A stretch of 64,000 nucleotides of DNA, from assembly GCF_010977555.1 (NCBI RefSeq), contig NZ_CP048815.1:992001-1056000 (forward strand), read 5' to 3'. Each line of letters starts with the position of its first letter. The stretch's first letter is position 1. Below the pieces are notes generated by a model. It saw only the letters and a program-made list of their open reading frames with translations. It was not told the DNA's origin and did no database searches. Positions 59,993-64,000 of the stretch are shown piece after piece. This DNA comes from Caulobacter rhizosphaerae. GTDB lineage: Bacteria; Pseudomonadota; Alphaproteobacteria; Caulobacterales; Caulobacteraceae. The translations under genes were made by a program, and so were the position numbers.

Positions 59993-60568
59993 ATGAGAAT
60001 TCTGGCTATCGTCGCCTTGGCCGCGACCGTGACGGCTTGCGCCACGACCGAGGAGACGGTTCCCGTCGGCTACGTTCCGGCGCCGGCCGCCGCCCAGCCT
60101 GGCGCCGAGGCGATCCAGGTGACCGTCACCGCCGTCGACGCCCGCACCACCAACCGCGCGCGCATCTCCACCAAGATCAACGGCTATGGCATGGAGATGG
60201 CCCCGATCCGCGCGCAGGGCGAGGTGGCCGACATCGTCCGTGACGCCCTGAGCGCCGAGTTCAAGCAGCGCGGCTACAAGCTGGCGGCGGGCGGTCCCAA
60301 GGTCGAGGCCAAGGTCGCGACCTTCTACAACCAGTTCGGCGTCGGCATGTTCGCCGGCAAGGCCAACGCCGAGGTCAATCTCACGGTCGCGGTGACCTCG
60401 CCGTCGGGCGCTCAGGTCTACAGCCGGGACCTCACCGGCAAGGTGAGCAAGTCGGTGCAGATGGCCGGCGGCAAGAACGCCGCGATCGCGTTGAGCGCGG
60501 CCCTGGCCGAGGACTTCAAGACCCTGTTCGCCGACGAGGCCTTCATCAAGGCGCTGTCTGCGCAATAG
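59993..60568 (+). CDS. YajG-family lipoprotein
   Basis: The 191-residue protein begins MRILAIVALAATVTACATT, with lipobox VTAC. The mature part has a YajG-like pattern (IQVTVTAVDARTTNRARISTKINGYG, IVRDALSAEFKQRGYKL, VNLTVAVTSPSGAQVYSRDLTG). YajG proteins are outer-membrane lipoproteins of unknown role. The ATG at 59993 is the one at the lipoprotein signal. It converges with the broken lipoprotein gene across a terminator. Confidence 0.85.
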   Translation: MRILAIVALAATVTACATTEETVPVGYVPAPAAAQPGAEAIQVTVTAVDARTTNRARISTKINGYGMEMAPIRAQGEVADIVRDALSAEFKQRGYKLAAGGPKVEAKVATFYNQFGVGMFAGKANAEVNLTVAVTSPSGAQVYSRDLTGKVSKSVQMAGGKNAAIALSAALAEDFKTLFADEAFIKALSAQ

Positions 60569-60584
60569 AGGCGGGCCGAACGCA

Positions 60585-60622
60585 AAAAGGGCGCGGTGGG
60601 CCTTCGCCCTCGCGCCCTTTTC
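60585..60622. terminator. Bidirectional terminator between convergent lipoprotein genes
   Basis: AAAGGGCGCG and CGCGCCCTTT, 10-bp stem with A-run on one side and T-run on the other, 16 bases after the YajG-like stop. Confidence 0.85.
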
Positions 60623-60630
60623 TTTGTCAG

Positions 60631-61112
60631 CTAGCGGGCGATGAAGGCGCGCTTGCAGATTTCCGCGCCGAAGCCCGACGACATCTGGCCCTCGGCGTCG
60701 GCCATGGCCGCCGCGGCGATCAAGCCGCCGCCGCCCGTCGAGCGGTCGATCTCATAGTCGGCCACCACCTTGTCGGTGGCCGGATCGATCAGCTGGGCGA
60801 CGCCCTTGATCTTGTTGGACGAGCCCACCAGGATCGTCATGCCGGCATTGGCCTTCTTGAAGTCGGTGATGTTGACCTTCAGCAGCAGGGCTGGGTGCCT
60901 TTGGCGCAGGTCGCCAGCTTTTCGGAGACGTTCTTCTTGAACGTGGCCTCGAACTGCGGACCGGCGCCGGCGGGCGTGTTGACTGTGATGTCCTTGACGA
61001 AGGCGTTCTTCGAGATGTCCGAGGAAATCTGGGCGATGGTGTCGCCGCCCGAATTGGTGACGCAGCCGGCGGTCGCCGCGGCCATGGCGGTGACGAGGAA
61101 AATGCGACGCAT
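60631..61112 (-). pseudogene. Frameshifted lipoprotein gene
   Basis: The first frame (ATG 61112) has a signal peptide with lipobox (TAGCVTNSGGD) and runs to a stop at 60879 after CAKGTQPCC. From there another frame continues in register with LLKVNITDFKKANAGMTILVG and GVAQLIDPATDKVVADYEIDR to a stop at 60631. Joined, they make one protein of about 160 residues, so one base is lost or gained near 60885-60895. It is either a true pseudogene or a sequencing error. The C-terminal half recalls DUF4410-type lipoproteins. Confidence 0.8.
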
Positions 61113-61233
61113 AACAGCTCCAACAAGATAGATTGGCTGAAACTGCTTCAGCCCCCGAGCGAGACCATAGCAAAGCTTAAGGTTGCGACGGAAGCATTGA
61201 TTGCGCTTAATTCCGGCTCAACCTGCGCGACGG

Positions 61234-61620
61234 CTAGCCCAGCGACGTCTGGATCGGCACGCCGCCCTTGATGGCCAGGGTCACCGGCGTGCGCTCGGCG
61301 ACGTCGGCCAGCCGGGCGCGCTGGGCCTCGTCCAGCGGCCCCGCCGGGACCAGCACCCGCTCGATCCGCGGCGGGGTCTCGCCGCCGTGATAGTGCAGCC
61401 GCACCTCCAGCGCCTCCAGCGGCCACTGCTTGTGCTCGGCGTACATCTTCAGGGTCATGGCCGTGCAGGCGCCCAGGGAGGCCAGCAGCAGGTCGAACGG
61501 CGCGGGGCCGACGTCGGCGCCGCCGTTGCGCTCGGGCTCGTCGGCGGTCAGGGCGTGGCGGCCGGTGGTGATGGCCGTGGCGTAATGGGCGTTGCTGATG
61601 CGGGCGGTGGCGGTCGCCAT
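61234..61620 (-). CDS. OsmC-family protein, one conserved cysteine lost
   Basis: The 128-residue protein has ADVGPAPFDLLLASLGACTAMTLKMYAEHKQWPLEALEV and a C-terminal ERTPVTLAIKGGVPIQ. OsmC/Ohr proteins reduce organic hydroperoxides with two cysteines; the second one (usually ERCPVx) is Thr here and only the cysteine in GACTAM remains. It could be a non-peroxidatic member. It follows the MocR gene on the same strand by 70 bases. Confidence 0.85.
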   Translation of the reverse strand: MATATARISNAHYATAITTGRHALTADEPERNGGADVGPAPFDLLLASLGACTAMTLKMYAEHKQWPLEALEVRLHYHGGETPPRIERVLVPAGPLDEAQRARLADVAERTPVTLAIKGGVPIQTSLG

Positions 61621-61690
61621 GGCGGTTCCTCCTGGGGGCGCGGAGCGGTGGTGTCGGGCGCCTTGGCGCTTGCGGCTAGAACAAATCGGC

Positions 61691-63079
61691 TCAGATCACC
61701 GCCCGCGACCGCTCGTCCACCCCGACCAGGGCCGAGGCGACCACCTGCAGGCCCTGTTCCAGCTCGGCCCGGTCGCGCGCCGCGCCCAGGCAGAGGCGCA
61801 CGCCGCTGGAGAGGCCCGGCTCGACGACGGGGGCGCTCGGCGGGGTGACCTCGACGCCGCCGCGCAGCGCGCGTCCGGCCAGGCGCTCGGCGTCCAGCTC
61901 GCCCATCGGCAGCCAGACGTGGGGGCAGGACACCGAAGCGGGCGGCTCCATGGCCGCGCCCAGGATCCGGCGCCCCAGGCCCATGCGCGCGGTCATCTCG
62001 GCGACCACCTCGGCGACGATGGCGTCGGCCGTCCCGTCCTCGATCCACTGGGTGGCGATCAGCCCGCCGAAGGCCGGCGGGGCGTAGGCCAGGGCGCGCA
62101 CCGCGCGCAACACCCGCTCCAGGGGCTCGCCGGGCGGCGTGACCAGGTAGCCGGCGCGCAGGCCCGGCGCCAGGGACTTGGACACCCCCGAGACGTGGAA
62201 GGTCCGCTCCGGGGCCAGCACGGCCAGGGGCGGCGGGTGGTTCGCGCCGGCATAGACCGCGTAGATGTCGTCCTCGACCAGCCACAGGTCGTGCTTGCGG
62301 GCGATGGCCACGACCTGGCGGCGGCGTTCCAGGCCCATGATCCGGCCGGTGGGGTTCTGCAGGGTCGGCAGCAGGACCAGGACCTTGGCGCCGCCGCGCG
62401 CCGCCTCGTCCAGGGCGTCGGGGCGCAGGCCTTCGGCGTCCATCGCCACGCCGCGCAACGAGAGCCCCTGGTGTTCGGCGATCGCCTTGACGCCCTGGTA
62501 GGTCGAGGCCTCGCAGAGCACGGCGTCGCCCGGCCGGGCCACGGCTCCCAGCGCCAGGGCCAGGCCCTGCTGGGCGCCGGCGCAGCAGACCAGCCGCGTC
62601 CAGTCCGCGCCCTCCAGCCCGCCGCTGCGCGCCAGCCAGGCCGCGCCGGCGCGCCGCTGGACCTCCAGCCCGGCCGGCGGGGCGTAGGCCAGGTGGTCCG
62701 CCAGGTCGGGGCGCCGCCGCAGCTTGGCCAGGGCGTCGGACAGCCGTTCGGCGGCCGGCTGGGGCGGGGCGGTGTTCTGGGCCAGGTTGATCGGACCCGA
62801 GGCGGCGGCGCGGGAGGCTGAGGCGCCGGCCGGGGCGGCGCCGCGCACGAAACTGCCGCGTCCCACATGCGCCTGGACCAGTCCGGCCTTCTCGGCCTCG
62901 ACATAGGCCCGGGTCACGGTCCCCAGCCCAAGGCCCAGACGGTGGGCCAGGTCGCGCTGCGGCGGCAGACGGTCGCCGTCGCCCAGGGCCCCCGAGGCGA
63001 TGTCCCGCCGCAGGGCGTCCAGCAGGCGCTCGTACAGTGGCGCCGCGCCCGGGGGGAGGGTGGGGGTCCAGCCGGCCAT
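61691..63079 (-). CDS. MocR/GntR-family regulator with aminotransferase-like domain
   Basis: The 462-residue protein has an N-terminal winged helix (LYERLLDALRRDIASGALGDGDRLPPQRDLAHRLGLGLGTVTRAYVEAEKAGLV) and a fold-type I PLP domain (ALALGAVARPGDAVLCEASTYQG, HDLWLVEDDIYAVYAG and the Lys region VSGVSKSLAPGLRAGYLV). MocR proteins use PLP to sense amino acids or vitamins. It is divergent from a LysE exporter gene across a region with the ATTGT-N7-ACAAT repeat, so it likely controls the exporter. Confidence 0.92.
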   Translation of the reverse strand: MAGWTPTLPPGAAPLYERLLDALRRDIASGALGDGDRLPPQRDLAHRLGLGLGTVTRAYVEAEKAGLVQAHVGRGSFVRGAAPAGASASRAAASGPINLAQNTAPPQPAAERLSDALAKLRRRPDLADHLAYAPPAGLEVQRRAGAAWLARSGGLEGADWTRLVCCAGAQQGLALALGAVARPGDAVLCEASTYQGVKAIAEHQGLSLRGVAMDAEGLRPDALDEAARGGAKVLVLLPTLQNPTGRIMGLERRRQVVAIARKHDLWLVEDDIYAVYAGANHPPPLAVLAPERTFHVSGVSKSLAPGLRAGYLVTPPGEPLERVLRAVRALAYAPPAFGGLIATQWIEDGTADAIVAEVVAEMTARMGLGRRILGAAMEPPASVSCPHVWLPMGELDAERLAGRALRGGVEVTPPSAPVVEPGLSSGVRLCLGAARDRAELEQGLQVVASALVGVDERSRAVI

Positions 63080-63093
63080 CGACGATCTCCATA

Positions 63094-63110
63094 ATTGTCA
63101 CTGGAACAAT
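63094..63110. promoter_or_regulatory. ATTGT-N7-ACAAT inverted repeat in the mocR-lysE gap
   Basis: Inverted repeat 15 bases upstream of the MocR start. MocR regulators often bind such short spaced repeats in divergent promoters. Confidence 0.45.
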
Positions 63111-63206
63111 ATAGGTTTTGACTCATGATGCAATTGGCCAGATGACCGTGACATTCCCGCCGCCGGCGCCCGTCCTTGCATGGGGCCGTCTCTAGGAGCG
63201 TCCGTC

Positions 63207-63881
63207 ATGACCGCCCAATTGCTGCTCGCCTTCGTCCTGTTCGCCTTCGCCACCGCCGGCACGCCCGGTCCCAACAACATGATGCTGCTGGCCTCGGGCG
63301 CGAACTTCGGCTTTCGCCGCACGGTGCTGCATATCCTGGGCATCAGCGTCGGCCTGGGCGTGATGGTGGCGGCCATGGGCCTGGGGCTGGGCGGCGTCTT
63401 CAAGACCTGGCCGGTGCTGCACGAGGTGCTGCGCTGGGTCGGCGGCGGCTACATGCTGTGGCTGGCCTGGAAGATCGCGACGACCAGGACCGTCGCGGAC
63501 AAGGGCCCCGGCGCGCGGCCGATGACCTTCCTGCAGGCCGCCGCCTTCCAGTGGGTCAATCCCAAGGCCTGGGCCATGGCCCTGACCGCCGCCACCACCT
63601 ACACGCCCGAGGGCTCGACGATCGGCGTGTTCTTCGTGGCCGGGACCTTCATGCTGGTCGGCGCGCCGTGCAGCGCCGCCTGGGCGGGCTTCGGCCAGGG
63701 CATGCGGCGGTTCCTGGACCGGCCGCCGGTGCTGCGCGCCTTCAACCTGACCATGGCGGCCCTGCTGGTCGTGTCGCTGTACCCGCTGGTGGTCGAGACC
63801 CGGCCGACGGGGGCTTCGAAGGAAGCGCCGCGCCTGCTGGCCGACCTGCCGCCGACGCCGCGCTGGTCATCGCGGGGGTAG
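63207..63881 (+). CDS. LysE-family amino acid exporter
   Basis: The 224-residue protein has six hydrophobic segments and the LysE/RhtB opening FAFATAGTPGPNNMMLLASGANFGFRRTVLHILGISVG. Family members export lysine, homoserine, threonine or other amino acids. The ATG at 63207 follows GAGCG; an in-frame upstream ATG is unlikely. It is divergent from the MocR gene. Confidence 0.93.
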   Translation: MTAQLLLAFVLFAFATAGTPGPNNMMLLASGANFGFRRTVLHILGISVGLGVMVAAMGLGLGGVFKTWPVLHEVLRWVGGGYMLWLAWKIATTRTVADKGPGARPMTFLQAAAFQWVNPKAWAMALTAATTYTPEGSTIGVFFVAGTFMLVGAPCSAAWAGFGQGMRRFLDRPPVLRAFNLTMAALLVVSLYPLVVETRPTGASKEAPRLLADLPPTPRWSSRG

Positions 63882-63911
63882 AGTCTCGCATGCCGACGCC
63901 GTGCGCGGTCC

Positions 63912-63996
63912 TGGTCCTTCGACAAGCTCAGGATGAGGACCGTTGAGCAGGCCTCGGCAGTCGAAAACCTCATCCTGAGCTTGTCGAAGGACGAGG
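63912..63996. repeat. Inverted repeat, CCTTCGACAAGCTCAGG family
   Basis: GTCCTTCGACAAGCTCAGGATGAGG and, 20 bases on, CCTCATCCTGAGCTTGTCGAAGGAC. It is a near perfect copy of 21200-21281 and fills the last bases of the window. Confidence 0.85.
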
Positions 63997-64000
63997 TTTT

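Overview
This 64 kb window is high-GC, densely coded alphaproteobacterial DNA. Gene content fits Caulobacter or a close relative: sarcosine/xylan-type sugar genes, an OhrR-like regulator, class GN sortase, a RodZ-like/IspG neighbourhood, ubiG near lysC and ptsP, and many intergenic palindromic repeats. Most genes are housekeeping or carbohydrate/stress genes. There are two clear accessory regions.

Region 1 (1-3200) is the most unusual part. A minus-strand unit holds, in transcription order: two tRNA-like small RNAs of the Y RNA type (about 3147-3001 and 2965-2805), a third structured RNA candidate (about 2690-2549), a Ro60/TROVE-domain protein (2295-979), an 81-residue helix-turn-helix protein (977-732) and the start of the RNA 2'-O-methyltransferase Hen1 (710 to beyond the left edge). 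Both Y-like RNAs can be folded as a circularly permuted tRNA: T arm, acceptor stem closed by a small loop, D arm, with the anticodon stem opened onto a long Ro-type stem. Three copies of a GTTGC-N5-GCAAC palindrome followed by a -10-like box precede RNA A, RNA B and the TROVE mRNA, so they look like one regulon. This joins RNA quality control (Ro-Y RNA) and RNA repair (Hen1).

Region 2 (3190-24100): a zinc-less MucR/Ros-like regulator, a SulP transporter overlapping a beta-carbonic anhydrase, a DUF559 nuclease gene bounded by near-identical 60-bp inverted repeats, an OmpR-type two-component pair, a Tat-exported GH127 arabinofuranosidase, argJ with a long N-terminal extension overlapping a PPIase lipoprotein gene, secA, an OhrR-like repressor facing an alpha/beta hydrolase with two shared operators, a DEAD-box helicase, and a two-gene nuclease-like module (PD-(D/E)XK-like plus RusA-like).

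Region 3 (24100-49350): class GN sortase with its LPQTATDG-bearing VIT/vWA substrate, an MFS sugar-acid transporter with a GH43 beta-xylosidase, Nudix, ComF, glutaredoxin, nitrilase and DUF1178 genes in a row, glycine-zipper envelope proteins, two VapBC-like modules either side of ubiG, lysC, an AraC/GST/EamA group, ptsP and a RodZ-like gene.

Region 4 (49353-58630) is a polymorphic-toxin island lying between the rodZ-like gene and ispG, which are direct neighbours in many proteobacteria. It has an Eag-type (DUF1795) chaperone, a PAAR-Rhs effector with an LHH nuclease tip, its SMI1/KNR4 immunity gene, an orphan Rhs tip with a WHH nuclease and its acidic immunity gene, a deleted orphan tip, further immunity genes and duplicated fragments. 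Cassette tips share the same left boundary, which records how toxin tips were added.

Region 5 (58767-64000): ispG, a YajG-like lipoprotein gene, a frameshifted lipoprotein gene, an OsmC-like gene, and a MocR regulator facing a LysE exporter. All coordinates come from reading the sequence; family calls are from recognised motifs and were not checked by any search.
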